DNA of 41,372 nucleotides from positions 1 to 41,372 of the forward strand of contig JAFLBP010000045.1 of assembly GCA_017303875.1 (NCBI GenBank). The letters are read 5' to 3'. Positions 16,005-24,472 of the stretch are shown in pieces (within the stretch, counting starts at the first letter, position 1; each line of letters opens with the position of its first letter). The translations under genes were made by a program, and so were the position numbers. This DNA comes from Chitinophagales bacterium (GTDB lineage Bacteria > Bacteroidota > Bacteroidia > Chitinophagales > Saprospiraceae). The notes under the pieces were generated by a model. It saw only the letters and a list, made by a program, of their open reading frames with translations. It was not told where the DNA came from and ran no database searches.

Positions 16005-16165
16005 GAGCATGTTCGGAAATCCATCAATCGGCTGCAAGCGGCAAATTTCCTGCTGCACTGCGTTGATTTTCTTCGTCGTAGCTGCCGACTATGCCTGTGA
16101 AAACCGCCTTGTTCAGCATAAAATTTGCTCGCTTTCGCGCGATCATGAATTCCCGAACATGCTCT
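16004..16165. mobile_element. MITE-like element, 162 bp with 13-bp terminal inverted repeats
   Basis: The ends AGAGCATGTTCGG (16004-16016) and CCGAACATGCTCT (16153-16165) are perfect inverted repeats enclosing 136 bp without a gene. No clear target-site duplication is visible. Size and structure suit a non-autonomous miniature element. The parent transposase is not in this window. Confidence 0.55.
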
Positions 16166-16190
16166 AAGCACATATAAATTACTGTTTATC

Positions 16191-16225
16191 AAAAACATTC
16201 ATCATTCAGCATTCATCATTTATCA
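16191..16225. repeat. Short heptanucleotide tract (CATTNAN)
   Basis: Five consecutive 7-bp units beginning CATT (CATTCAT, CATTCAG, CATTCAT, CATTTAT, CATTAAA). The tract ends 9 bp before the -7 box at 16235, so the -33 region of the helicase promoter lies inside it. Confidence 0.8.
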
Positions 16226-16234
16226 TTAAATAGC

Positions 16235-16242
16235 TACCTTTG
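16235..16242 (+). promoter_or_regulatory. -7 box TACCTTTG of the DEAD-box helicase gene
   Basis: Exact TAnnTTTG match 50 bp upstream of the ATG at 16293. Its -33 region lies within the heptamer tract. Confidence 0.6.
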
Positions 16243-16292
16243 CAGCTTTTAGGCCGTAAAGGCCGGTGCACGTGAAGTGCGTAATACCATTT

Positions 16293-18014
16293 ATGACAGC
16301 TTTTGAACAATTGGGCCTCGAGCCCGAGCTTTTGCGCGGCATTGAAGCGCTCGGTTTCACCACCCCCACCCCTATTCAGGAATTGGTTATTCCCGTTGCG
16401 CTAAGCGACGACAATAATATCCTTGCCCTTGCTCAAACCGGCACCGGCAAAACGGCCGCGTTCGGCCTGCCGCTCTTGCAGCGCATTGATGGGGCGGCAC
16501 GCAATGAAGTGCAGGGCCTCGTGCTTTGCCCTACCCGCGAGCTTTGCGTACAGGTTGCCAAAGACCTCGAAAATTATTCTCAATTCGCCTACCAGTACAA
16601 AGTTGTGGCGGTGTATGGCGGCGCCGGCATTGAAGGCCAGATTCGCCAGATCAAAGCCGGCGCACAAATCGTAGTGGCCACGCCCGGCCGACTTATGGAC
16701 TTGCTCACGCGCAAAGCCATCCGCCTCGATCAGGTACGCCGCGTCGTACTCGATGAAGCCGATGAGATGCTCGACATGGGCTTCAAAGAAGCCATCGACT
16801 TTATTCTCGGCGCCGCAAGCAATCGCAAATCGGTATGGCTTTTTTCGGCCACTATGCCCGAAGCCGTTCGTGCCATTGCGAACAATTATATGGACAATCC
16901 GCTGGAGCTGTCCGCCGGCAAACGCAATCAGACCAACGAAAACATCGAGCACATCTACTATGTGTGCCGGATGGATGATCGTTTTTCCACCCTCAAACGC
17001 GTGGTTGACTCGCTGCCCGGCATCTATGGCTTAGTTTTTTGCCGCACCAAAAACGACACCAAAGAAGTGGCCGAGCAGATGATTCGCGACGGCTACAACG
17101 CCGATGCCCTGCACGGCGACCTGGCGCAAAGCGACCGCGACCGGGTGATGCAGCGTTTTCGCGAAAATAACCTGCAATTGCTCGTGGCGACCGATGTGGC
17201 CGCACGCGGCCTTGATGTGCAAAACATCAGCCACGTAATCAACTACAACCTGCCCGATGAAATCGAGGTATACACCCACCGCAGCGGCCGTACCGGCCGG
17301 GCCGGCAAAACAGGGGTGTCCATCAGCATCATTACGCCGAAATTGGAGGAAAAAATCCGCCTGATCGAGCGTAAAACCAAGGCGGTATTTACCAGAAAAT
17401 CGATTCCGACCGGGGTGGAGGTGTGTGAGCAGCAGCTCATGCACATCATTCACAATATCCGGGAGCAAGAGGTCCATACTTCTGAAATTGAGCCTTTTAT
17501 GCCTCAAATCATGGAGGAGCTCAAGGATTTCAGCAAAGAAGACCTCATCAAGCGCTTTGCCAGTGTGGAGTTTAACCGCTTCCTGCAATACTACCGCAAC
17601 GCGCCCGATATCAATATTTACGCCAAGGGCGACAAACGTCGCCAGGCCCAGCAGGGCGAAGCGTCGGGCTTCCAGCGCCTCTTCCTCAACGTGGGAGAAA
17701 TGGACGGCATCGACAAAAGAGACCTCATCCAGCTCCTCACCCGCACCGTCGGGGTACCCAACCGCGCCATCGGTCAGATCGAATTTAGCCGGTCTTTCCT
17801 GCATTTCGATCTCGAAGCCTCTTTTGTAGAGACCGTGCGCACCCAGCTTCCTGAATTTTCCATCAATAATCGCCGTTTGCGGGTTGATGATGCTGCGCCG
17901 CGCCAGACCAAAAGCAAACCTGGCGGCAAGGGGCCCGATAAGTTTAACCGGGGCGGCGGCAACGATAAATTCAAGGGGAAAGGCGGCAAACCCAAGGGTA
18001 AGGGCAAGTGGTAA
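16293..18014 (+). CDS. DEAD-box ATP-dependent RNA helicase
   Basis: A 573-residue protein starting at ATG 16293; a GTG at 16266 in frame adds nine residues and is less likely. The RecA-like core has the Q motif (FTTPTPIQ), AQTGTGKT (K53), PTRELC, TPGR, DEAD followed by EMLDMGF, SAT, ARGLDV and HRSGRTGRAG. Residues about 470-545 form a DbpA-type RNA-binding domain (LFLNVGEMDGIDKRDLIQLL through the closing NNRRLRVDDA), followed by a Lys/Gly-rich tail. This plan suits CsdA/DeaD- or DbpA-like helicases acting in ribosome assembly and cold-shock mRNA unwinding. A strong hairpin with T-run follows. Confidence 0.93.
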   Translation: MTAFEQLGLEPELLRGIEALGFTTPTPIQELVIPVALSDDNNILALAQTGTGKTAAFGLPLLQRIDGAARNEVQGLVLCPTRELCVQVAKDLENYSQFAYQYKVVAVYGGAGIEGQIRQIKAGAQIVVATPGRLMDLLTRKAIRLDQVRRVVLDEADEMLDMGFKEAIDFILGAASNRKSVWLFSATMPEAVRAIANNYMDNPLELSAGKRNQTNENIEHIYYVCRMDDRFSTLKRVVDSLPGIYGLVFCRTKNDTKEVAEQMIRDGYNADALHGDLAQSDRDRVMQRFRENNLQLLVATDVAARGLDVQNISHVINYNLPDEIEVYTHRSGRTGRAGKTGVSISIITPKLEEKIRLIERKTKAVFTRKSIPTGVEVCEQQLMHIIHNIREQEVHTSEIEPFMPQIMEELKDFSKEDLIKRFASVEFNRFLQYYRNAPDINIYAKGDKRRQAQQGEASGFQRLFLNVGEMDGIDKRDLIQLLTRTVGVPNRAIGQIEFSRSFLHFDLEASFVETVRTQLPEFSINNRRLRVDDAAPRQTKSKPGGKGPDKFNRGGGNDKFKGKGGKPKGKGKW

Positions 18015-18064
18015 TAACACGCCCGGGCTGCTTTACAGCGGAATTTAGGCGTTGAATTTTGGAA

Positions 18065-18132
18065 TATCCCATACGTAGCACTACATTTGGCGACTTATCT
18101 GTTGGCCGTGCTGCGTATGGGATACTTTTTTT
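18065..18132 (+). terminator. Probable terminator after the DEAD-box gene
   Basis: Arms 18065-18081 and 18108-18124 pair over 17 bp with one mismatch, with a loop of about 26 nt, followed by C and seven T. The long loop is unusual, so an alternative is a palindromic repeat. Confidence 0.55.
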
Positions 18133-18206
18133 GCAGAACAGGCAGACAGGTTGTGTGAAAAATCAATCTAATCACGGTAATTTTAACATCCGTTGAATTC
18201 AGGTTT

Positions 18207-19505
18207 ATGTTGAAAATCAGTACTTTTTGCTGCGCGCTCCTGTTGGCCGCAGCCCTGCAAGCCCAAATCAATCCGGTACCGGCCGGCCCGCAAACCGCGC
18301 CAATTCTGATCCTCGGCGCCACTGCGCATATTGGCAATGGCCAGGTGATTGCGAACAGTGCCATTGCGTTTGAAAACGGCAAAATCACTTTGGTTGCCGA
18401 CGCAACCACTATCCGCTTAGATCGCAGCAAATTCTCCAAAATATATGATGCCAGTGGCAAGCAGGTTTATCCGGGCTTTATCGGCATGGATACCCGTCTT
18501 GGCCTTGTAGAAATTGATGCCGTGCGCGCCACGGTCGATTTTGCTGAGGCCGGCGCCTACAATTCCAATGCCCGCGCAATTGTTGCCTACAATACTGACT
18601 CCGATCTGCTGCCTACCGTGCGCTCCAATGGTGTATTGCTGGCGCAAATTACGCCGCAGGGCGGCGCGCTTTCCGGCGCCTCCAGCGTGGTGCAGCTGGA
18701 TGCCTGGAACTGGGAAGACGCCACATATAAGGCTGATGAAGGCCAACACCTCAACTGGCCGGCCATGCGCTCCTGGGGCGGCTGGGAAACCGGCAATCCG
18801 GAAATGAAAAAAAATGAGCAGTACGACAAAGACATTGCCGCGCTGTATAAATTTTTCCAGGAAGCAGCGGCCTATGCGGCCGGGCCGGCGCCGGCAGTAA
18901 GCAATCCGCGTTTTGAAGCCATGCGCGGCTTGTTCAGCAAAGCACAAACCCTGTACATTCATACCGATGCCGCCCGCGCGATACAGGAAGCTGTTGTTTT
19001 TGCACAAAAATTTAATTTGAAAATAGTATTGGTCGGTGCTTCCGACGCCTGGCGTGTTGCCGATTTCCTGAAAGCCAACAACGTCGCCGTTATTCTCGGG
19101 CGCACCCAGCGCCTGCCCTCCCGCGACGATGAGGACTACGACCAGCCCTATAAAACAGCAAAAATGCTGCACGACAAAGGGGTAGTGTTCAGCTTTTCCG
19201 ATGAGGGCGCCTGGCGTCAGCGCAATGTACCGTTTCAGGCCGGACAGGCCGTCGGGCATGGTCTGCCCAAAGAAGCAGCGGTACAGGCGCTTTGTCTGAA
19301 CGCCGCAACTATCCTTGGTATTCAGGGCCGGGCCGGCAGCCTTGAAACGGGCAAAGACGCCAACCTGTTTATCAGTGAAGGCGATGCGCTGGATATGCGC
19401 GGCAACCTTGTTACAGCCGCATTTATTCAGGGCCGCGAGATTCAGCTCGACGACAAGCACAAGCAGTTGTACCAGCGTTATTCCCAGAAAAAATCGCGGA
19501 TGTAA
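18207..19505 (+). CDS. Secreted amidohydrolase-like protein lacking the metal motif
   Basis: A 432-residue protein with a signal peptide (residues 1-19). The frame is that of an amidohydrolase: a small N-terminal beta domain with GNGQVIANSAIAFENGKI, the GKQVYPGFIGMDT segment, a central barrel and the closing GSLETGKDANLFISEGDALDMRG. In place of the HxH that normally follows the PGF/PGFID motif it has DTRLGL, so the usual metal site is missing. It probably lacks standard hydrolase activity or serves as a partner of the large amidohydrolase at 5539, whose first half shows the same loss. These two types are often neighbours in Bacteroidota; here they are about 10 kb apart. Confidence 0.78.
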   Translation: MLKISTFCCALLLAAALQAQINPVPAGPQTAPILILGATAHIGNGQVIANSAIAFENGKITLVADATTIRLDRSKFSKIYDASGKQVYPGFIGMDTRLGLVEIDAVRATVDFAEAGAYNSNARAIVAYNTDSDLLPTVRSNGVLLAQITPQGGALSGASSVVQLDAWNWEDATYKADEGQHLNWPAMRSWGGWETGNPEMKKNEQYDKDIAALYKFFQEAAAYAAGPAPAVSNPRFEAMRGLFSKAQTLYIHTDAARAIQEAVVFAQKFNLKIVLVGASDAWRVADFLKANNVAVILGRTQRLPSRDDEDYDQPYKTAKMLHDKGVVFSFSDEGAWRQRNVPFQAGQAVGHGLPKEAAVQALCLNAATILGIQGRAGSLETGKDANLFISEGDALDMRGNLVTAAFIQGREIQLDDKHKQLYQRYSQKKSRM

Positions 19506-19588
19506 GGTGCGGCGGGCGCTCCCCGCAGCCCGTACCGAAGCATCTTGTAACAAGTGTTGGCCCGATTCGGAACTTTCCGGCCGGGACC

Positions 19589-19596
19589 TACCTTTG
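19589..19596 (+). promoter_or_regulatory. -7 box TACCTTTG of pssA
   Basis: Exact TAnnTTTG match, 31 bp before the ATG at 19628. A second box, TACTTTTG at 19613-19620, lies too close to that ATG for a normal leader. Both argue against the earlier ATG at 19598. Confidence 0.5.
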
Positions 19597-19627
19597 TATG
19601 CCTGCAATCTGCTACTTTTGCAGCCTT

Positions 19628-20320
19628 ATGCGCCGCCACATTCCCAATCTGTTTACCCTCAGCAACCTTTTTCTGGGTTGCTGCGCCCTGCTGTTCGTAC
19701 TTGACGGGCAGGTACAGGCGGCGGCCTGGTGTACGCTGGGCAGTTTTATCTGCGATTATCTCGACGGGATGCTGGCGCGGGCGCTTGGCGTGAGTTCGCC
19801 GCTGGGCAAAGAACTGGATTCGCTGGCGGATGTGGTCAGTTTTGGGGTGGTTCCAGGCGCAATGTTGTATCATTTGTTGTCGCAAAGCGCCTATTGCAGT
19901 GCCGGGCAGTCGCCTTGTTTGGCTGCTTTACCGGCCTTTGTGTTGAGTATGTTTGCGGCGTATCGGCTTGGGAAATTCAACCTTGATACCCGGCAGACGA
20001 CTTATTTTCTTGGATTGAGTACGCCGGCCTGCACCATTTTTGTGATGGGTATTACTTTAGGTTCGGAAACGTTTGTGTGGTTAAAAACGCCCTGGCTGAT
20101 TTACGCGCTTATTCCCCTGCTCTCTGCGCTGATGGTCGGCGAAATTCCGATGTACGGGTTGAAAATTAAAAAATTCGACTTATCCAACTTGAGCCTGCCT
20201 TTAGGATTTATGACGCTTTTTTTCCTGCTTTGGGCCTGGTTTGGGCCTGTTGCACTAAGTGCCATCATTGTTCTGTACATTCTTTCATCCCTCATATCAC
20301 CTCAGCGCGTTAAGGCCTGA
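19628..20320 (+). CDS. pssA: CDP-diacylglycerol-serine O-phosphatidyltransferase
   Basis: A 230-residue inner-membrane enzyme that makes phosphatidylserine, the precursor of phosphatidylethanolamine. The CDP-alcohol phosphotransferase motif DG-x2-AR-x8-G-x3-D-x3-D is complete in DGMLARALGVSSPLGKELDSLAD. Six or seven hydrophobic segments follow the start MRRHIPNLFTLSNLFLGCCA. The start at 19628 fits the promoter boxes; an ATG at 19598 adds ten poorly fitting residues. No phosphatidylserine decarboxylase gene is adjacent. It lies 23 bp before purS and may be co-transcribed with it. Confidence 0.92.
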   Translation: MRRHIPNLFTLSNLFLGCCALLFVLDGQVQAAAWCTLGSFICDYLDGMLARALGVSSPLGKELDSLADVVSFGVVPGAMLYHLLSQSAYCSAGQSPCLAALPAFVLSMFAAYRLGKFNLDTRQTTYFLGLSTPACTIFVMGITLGSETFVWLKTPWLIYALIPLLSALMVGEIPMYGLKIKKFDLSNLSLPLGFMTLFFLLWAWFGPVALSAIIVLYILSSLISPQRVKA

Positions 20321-20343
20321 GCCACCTTTATCATTCCGACAAT

Positions 20344-20595
20344 ATGAAATTCATCGCCGAAATTGACATCATGCCCCACAAAGAATTGCTCGATCCACAG
20401 GGCAAAACGGTGGTTAATAACCTCAAGCACCTCGACCTGGAAGGCATTCACGACGTGCGCATCGGCAAGCACGTAACGATGCAACTCGAAGCCGCTTCCG
20501 AAGCGGATGCCCGTGCCAAAGTGGAAACGGCCTGCCAGAAACTGCTGGCCAACCCGATCATGGAGCATTTTCACTTTACGCTGCTGGAGCAGTAA
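20344..20595 (+). CDS. purS: Phosphoribosylformylglycinamidine synthase subunit PurS
   Basis: An 83-residue protein of normal PurS length. PurS joins PurQ and the small PurL to form FGAM synthase in purine synthesis. It shows MPHKELLDPQGKTVVNNL, the conserved G-x-x-D-VRIGKH segment, and the A-x-A-K-V helix followed by ANPIMEHFHF. Its presence implies the multi-subunit form of the enzyme rather than the fused large PurL. PurQ and PurL are not in this window. Confidence 0.93.
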   Translation: MKFIAEIDIMPHKELLDPQGKTVVNNLKHLDLEGIHDVRIGKHVTMQLEAASEADARAKVETACQKLLANPIMEHFHFTLLEQ

Positions 20596-20603
20596 GGGAT
20601 TAA

Positions 20604-20711
20604 GTGTTTAGGTGTTTTGATGTTTAAGTGTTTTAGCAGGTTAAAGTTGCCACGAATGCACGAATGGCGTTGCGCCCACGAAAACACTTAAACACCAAAA
20701 TACCTAAACAC
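20604..20711. repeat. Inverted octamer-phased repeats
   Basis: Arms 20604-20634 and 20681-20711 are 31 bp each and pair with two mismatches. Each is made of 8-bp units resembling AAGTGTTT or its complement. A further direct copy of the right-hand block begins near 20716 after a repeated GCGCCCACG. No gene is visible between purS and rsmI; this repeat fills most of the 210-bp gap. Confidence 0.8.
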
Positions 20712-20769
20712 GGAACTGCGCCCACGAAAACACTCAAACACCAAAACACCCAAACACACAAAAAAAACT

Positions 20770-20797
20770 CATCGTTCATCACTCATCGTTCATCGTT
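20770..20797. repeat. Short heptanucleotide tract (CATCRYT)
   Basis: Four 7-bp units beginning CATC (CATCGTT, CATCACT, CATCGTT, CATCGTT). The tract stops 8 bp before the probable TTG start of rsmI and would occupy its ribosome-binding region. Confidence 0.75.
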
Positions 20798-20805
20798 ACA
20801 AACAC

Positions 20806-21471
20806 TTGCTTTACCTCGTACCAACACCGATCGGCAATCTGGAAGACATCACCCTGCGCGCGCTACGGGTGCTGAAGGAGGTGTCATTGGTTTTGGCCGA
20901 AGATACCCGTACCAGCAAGCGTTTGCTGGATCATTACGAGATCAAAACGCCGCTTCGGGCTTTTCACGCCCACAATGAACATCATGTGGTGGAGCGTTTG
21001 GCTGATGAATTGGCTTCCGGCGCCAACATGGCGCTTATATCCGACGCCGGTACGCCCGGCATCAGCGATCCGGGTTTTCTGCTGGTGCGCGCCTGTGTAC
21101 GCCGGGGCGTGCGCGTGGAGTGCCTGCCCGGCGCTACCGCTTTTGTTCCGGCCCTGGTGGCCAGTGGTTTACCTTCCGATACCTTTCATTTTGAAGGTTT
21201 TTTGCCGCATAAAAAAGGCCGGCAAACGCGCCTGAAATTCCTTTCGGCGCTCCCGCATACGTTTATATTATATGAATCGCCTTACCGGCTGCTCAAATGT
21301 TTAGAGGAGCTGAGTGTGCATTGTGGCCCGGAACGCCAGGCCTGTGTGGCCCGCGAACTGAGCAAATTGCACGAAGAGGTGCGCAGCGGCAGCATCAGCG
21401 AGCTGATAGCGTATTTTGGCGCCAAAGAGGTTAAAGGAGAAATTGTAGTGGTGGTAGGCGGAACAGACTGA
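20806..21471 (+). CDS. rsmI: 16S rRNA (cytidine-2'-O) methyltransferase RsmI
   Basis: A 221-residue tetrapyrrole-methylase-fold enzyme that 2'-O-methylates C1402 of 16S rRNA. It shows LYLVPTPIGNLEDIT at the very start, LAEDTRTSKRLLDHY, FHAHNE, LISDAGTPGISDPG, the GATAFVPAL loop, FEGFLPHKK and the ARELSKLHEE segment. The start is a TTG at 20806: there is no ATG nearby, and the protein aligns from this point. The first bases follow a heptamer tract directly. The gene lacks the C-terminal helical extension of longer relatives. Confidence 0.92.
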   Translation: MLYLVPTPIGNLEDITLRALRVLKEVSLVLAEDTRTSKRLLDHYEIKTPLRAFHAHNEHHVVERLADELASGANMALISDAGTPGISDPGFLLVRACVRRGVRVECLPGATAFVPALVASGLPSDTFHFEGFLPHKKGRQTRLKFLSALPHTFILYESPYRLLKCLEELSVHCGPERQACVARELSKLHEEVRSGSISELIAYFGAKEVKGEIVVVVGGTD

Positions 21472-21524
21472 ACGCGGAAACCGATGACGCATGCTATGCG
21501 GCAATAATCCGCCGGACAACATAA

Positions 21525-21564
21525 AAAATCCCGAATTTTGGCGTGATCCAAAATCCGGGATTTT
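21525..21564. terminator. Bidirectional terminator between convergent genes
   Basis: Arms AAAATCCCGAATTTTGG (21525-21541) and its partner at 21548-21564 pair over 17 bp with one mismatch and a 6-nt loop. A-rich and T-rich ends suit termination in both directions, between rsmI (plus) and the PorE-like gene (minus). Confidence 0.75.
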
Positions 21565-21609
21565 CTATTTGAAACAAGTGCTAAAATACTGCTTATCAGG
21601 CAGTTATTT

Positions 21610-24231
21610 TTATTCCGCTACATACTGTACTTCCACGCGGCGGTTTTTAGCCCGGTTGGCTTCCGTGTCGTTGTCGGCAATCGGGTTGGCTTGTCCGAAA
21701 CCTTTGGCGCTGATGCGTTGCGCTTCAATGCCGAGGCTGATGAGGGCCATACGGGCGGCTTCTGCGCGTTTTTGCGAGAGCTGCAGGTTGAAATCTGCGC
21801 CGCCGATATTGTCGGAATAACCCATCAGTTTGATACTGAGTTTGCGGGTTTTGGCAATATCGGCTACTTTGCGCAGCTGGTCAAAAGATTCGGGGCGCAG
21901 TTCTGCGCTGTTGTAATCGAAAAAGAGATTGAGTTCGGCCGTAAGTCCCTGTTTCACCATTTCCTCAACACTTAAAGGTTTCAGGTCGACATTGGTTTCA
22001 ACGGGTTTGGCCGTGTCGTTGGTTTTTTGCACCGTTACGGCCGTCGGGAAATAGCCTTCTTTTTCAAGCGTAACCGTATAGTCTTTATCGTTGGGCACCG
22101 GAATGGAGGTTTCCGTGCCGGTGGGATTGGTATCGTATTCGCCGATGACCTTTCCGCTGACGGGGTCTTTAACCACCACTTTCCCGATGATGGGTTTACC
22201 GTCTTTATCGCCGGTTTTTACATTCACTACTTTAATGGCCTCCGGTCTTACATTTTCCGGCAGGGTAGCGTAGTAAATATCCTGCTCGATGCCGTCTTCG
22301 TTGCGGCGGGAGAACCAGGCGGTTGTGCCATCCGTACTGACTTTGTAGGCCCAGTCGTCGTTCATCGTATTGAGTTCTTTACCGATGTTGACGGGGGGCG
22401 TCCAGCGCGTCCAGGAGTCGCCGATACGGGTAGTTTTGTACACATCCATGCCACCCAGTCCGCCTTTGCCGGCGGTGGAGTAGTAGAGGGTACGCATATC
22501 GGGGTGGAGGAAGGGGCTGCGGTCTTGTTCGGGAGTATTGATCACGGTGTCGAGGCGGAAAGGTTTGCCCCATTTACCGTCGGACATCCGTTCGGCGATA
22601 TAGATGTCGATATCGCTGCCAAAGAAGACCATGCCTTGTTTGCTGGCTTCAAAAACCATAATTTTATTATTGGCGGCGATTTGGGTCAGCCCGACCCAGC
22701 GGAAGCCCGAAAGGTCGATGTCGAGGGTATCGGGTTTAGACCATCCCGTGCTTGTTTTTTTGGAGATTTTGGGTTTTCCCTGGTCGAACAGCACCATGGA
22801 GTTGCCATCGGCAGCGAGGGAAAGCGGCGCCTGGTTGGAGTAGCCGGAGAGGTTTTGCACAACGGTGGGCTTGGTCCAGCCGGTATCGCGGCGATAGGAA
22901 ACGAAGATGTCTTCGCCGCCGAGGTTGTCTTCGCGGCCGGTTGCGCAGAAGTAGAGGGTTTTCTGGTTGGTGGAAGGCACCGGAACGTATTGCGAGCCTT
23001 CTTTATTAATGACATCGGCCACGGGTTTCACCTTGATGCCGTATTCCGGGCCGTCGATGATCGGGATCAGGCGGTTCATTTCGGCGGCGCGGTGCGGGAA
23101 CACGAGGCGTCCGGTGTGCAGCACTTCCGAGGCGCGTTTCCAGTTGCGGTTCTGGATATAATAGGGCGCCATTTTATCAAAGGCCATTTCTGCTTTTTCA
23201 GAAGGGGCCAGTTTGCGCACGTAGTTGAGCCATTTTTGGTATTTGCTGTCTTCGTAATCTTCCGTGGGGTCGATCAGTTCGCCGCGGGCGGCCATTTCGA
23301 GTTCGCCGAGTGCAGCTTTTTCTACGGTGCTGAGTGTGCGGACGTAGGCGCTGTCGATTTCATATTCCTCCATATATTTCAGCGCCTGTTTGCTGACAAT
23401 AGGCGTGAAATAGCTGTTGGGATATTCGTATAAAAACTGGAGCATGGCAGGGAAATCGTCGGTGCCATACACTTCGGGGAACATAATTTTGCCGGTATCA
23501 AAAAAGAGCGGGTGCCCCGGGTTTTCGGCATAAAACTGTCCGAGCCAGTCGGGGCCTTTTTCCTGAAGGAAGAGATCGAGCACGCGGGCGTCCATGGCTT
23601 TAAGCGCATCGAGGGAGTATTCCTCAATATCGGAGCGGTTTTGGCGGAGCAGGGCGCTTAGTTCGGCGTAGGTATCGGCATCAGCGACGGCTTTTTGCAC
23701 CAGATCGCCGCGTTTTTGATTGATGGCGACGCGGATGTTAGCGTCTTCGGGGTAAGGAAAGGCGTTGACGTAGTCGTTGAGATCTTGCAGGGTAAGGTTT
23801 TTTTTGCGCTCTACGGCGCGCCAGGCGGGTGCTTCACTGCTTGAGCGGACGCGGGCAATGGCCGTTTCCGAGACCTTGAATTCGTCGTTGAGCAGCTTTT
23901 GCTGGCGCGGGCTTAGTTCCTCCCATTCCAGGATGGCATTGACCTGGTGTTTCATGGCCGCATAGTAGTCTTTGGCGGGGTTTTTAGTGGCCGTCAGTGT
24001 TTTGGCGAGGCCATACAGGGCTGCTACGCGCTTCTCCGGATCAATGGTATCTTTGGAGAAGTACTTGATGGCATCTTTCCAGTCCTCTTTTTCAAGGGCT
24101 TTAAAGCCCTTTTCCGTTTGCGCGAAGCCGGAAAAAGCGGCAAAGCAAAGCAAAAAGAGCGGGAGTAGCGTTTTCAGATTGGCAAAAATGCGCTTGCGTT
24201 TCGGGCAAACAGGAAGGGTTAAATTGTTCAT
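21610..24231 (-). CDS. PorE-like OmpA protein with TPR and WD40-like propeller
   Basis: An 873-residue protein started at ATG 24231 (MNNLTLPV); an upstream ATG at 24306 adds 25 residues before the signal peptide. Residues about 20-38 are the export signal. The order of parts is a helical TPR-like region (about 40-410), a WD40/PD40-type propeller with DGNSMVLF, TLYFCATG, DRSPFLHPDMRTLYYSTAGKGGLGGMD and AWFSRR blades, a carboxypeptidase-regulatory-like beta domain (about 680-745), and a C-terminal OmpA domain (about 765-873, LFFDYNSAELRPES, GYSDNIGG, NRRVEVQY). This is the architecture of the T9SS component PorE, though similar non-T9SS paralogues exist. No lipobox is evident. Confidence 0.78.
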   Translation of the reverse strand: MNNLTLPVCPKRKRIFANLKTLLPLFLLCFAAFSGFAQTEKGFKALEKEDWKDAIKYFSKDTIDPEKRVAALYGLAKTLTATKNPAKDYYAAMKHQVNAILEWEELSPRQQKLLNDEFKVSETAIARVRSSSEAPAWRAVERKKNLTLQDLNDYVNAFPYPEDANIRVAINQKRGDLVQKAVADADTYAELSALLRQNRSDIEEYSLDALKAMDARVLDLFLQEKGPDWLGQFYAENPGHPLFFDTGKIMFPEVYGTDDFPAMLQFLYEYPNSYFTPIVSKQALKYMEEYEIDSAYVRTLSTVEKAALGELEMAARGELIDPTEDYEDSKYQKWLNYVRKLAPSEKAEMAFDKMAPYYIQNRNWKRASEVLHTGRLVFPHRAAEMNRLIPIIDGPEYGIKVKPVADVINKEGSQYVPVPSTNQKTLYFCATGREDNLGGEDIFVSYRRDTGWTKPTVVQNLSGYSNQAPLSLAADGNSMVLFDQGKPKISKKTSTGWSKPDTLDIDLSGFRWVGLTQIAANNKIMVFEASKQGMVFFGSDIDIYIAERMSDGKWGKPFRLDTVINTPEQDRSPFLHPDMRTLYYSTAGKGGLGGMDVYKTTRIGDSWTRWTPPVNIGKELNTMNDDWAYKVSTDGTTAWFSRRNEDGIEQDIYYATLPENVRPEAIKVVNVKTGDKDGKPIIGKVVVKDPVSGKVIGEYDTNPTGTETSIPVPNDKDYTVTLEKEGYFPTAVTVQKTNDTAKPVETNVDLKPLSVEEMVKQGLTAELNLFFDYNSAELRPESFDQLRKVADIAKTRKLSIKLMGYSDNIGGADFNLQLSQKRAEAARMALISLGIEAQRISAKGFGQANPIADNDTEANRAKNRRVEVQYVAE

Positions 24232-24434
24232 GTGATAAACGGTTATGTTGACGTTGGCGTTATTGAACACGAATTGTACAGATACAATGGTCTGGGGAAA
24301 ACGCATCAGGAATTTATTTGTTATTTCCCCGCCAAATTTAGTTAAAAAACAGCTTGTTGGCAGGCCGAAATCCTTCTTTTTTCAAGGCAAAGGAGGTTTT
24401 CAGCAATGCGCTTGAAAAATTAGATGCCGAACAT

Positions 24435-24442
24435 TACCTTTG
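24435..24442 (+). promoter_or_regulatory. -7 box TACCTTTG of the 582-residue exported protein
   Basis: Exact TAnnTTTG match 30 bp upstream of the ATG at 24473. The 241-bp interval to the divergent PorE-like gene holds no other visible feature. Confidence 0.6.
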
Positions 24443-24472
24443 GTACCCGTATCACCTCAACCCGTCTGAAAT

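Noticed and set aside
16004..16165. Small RNA gene
   Set aside because: No promoter box or terminator was seen within it; the terminal inverted repeats fit a mobile element better.
17031..18020. Minus-strand 329-codon open frame opposite the DEAD-box gene
   Set aside because: Antisense shadow of the helicase C-terminal half, without recognisable domains.
22027..23433. Plus-strand 468-codon open frame opposite the PorE-like gene
   Set aside because: Antisense shadow; the opposite strand has clear propeller and OmpA motifs.
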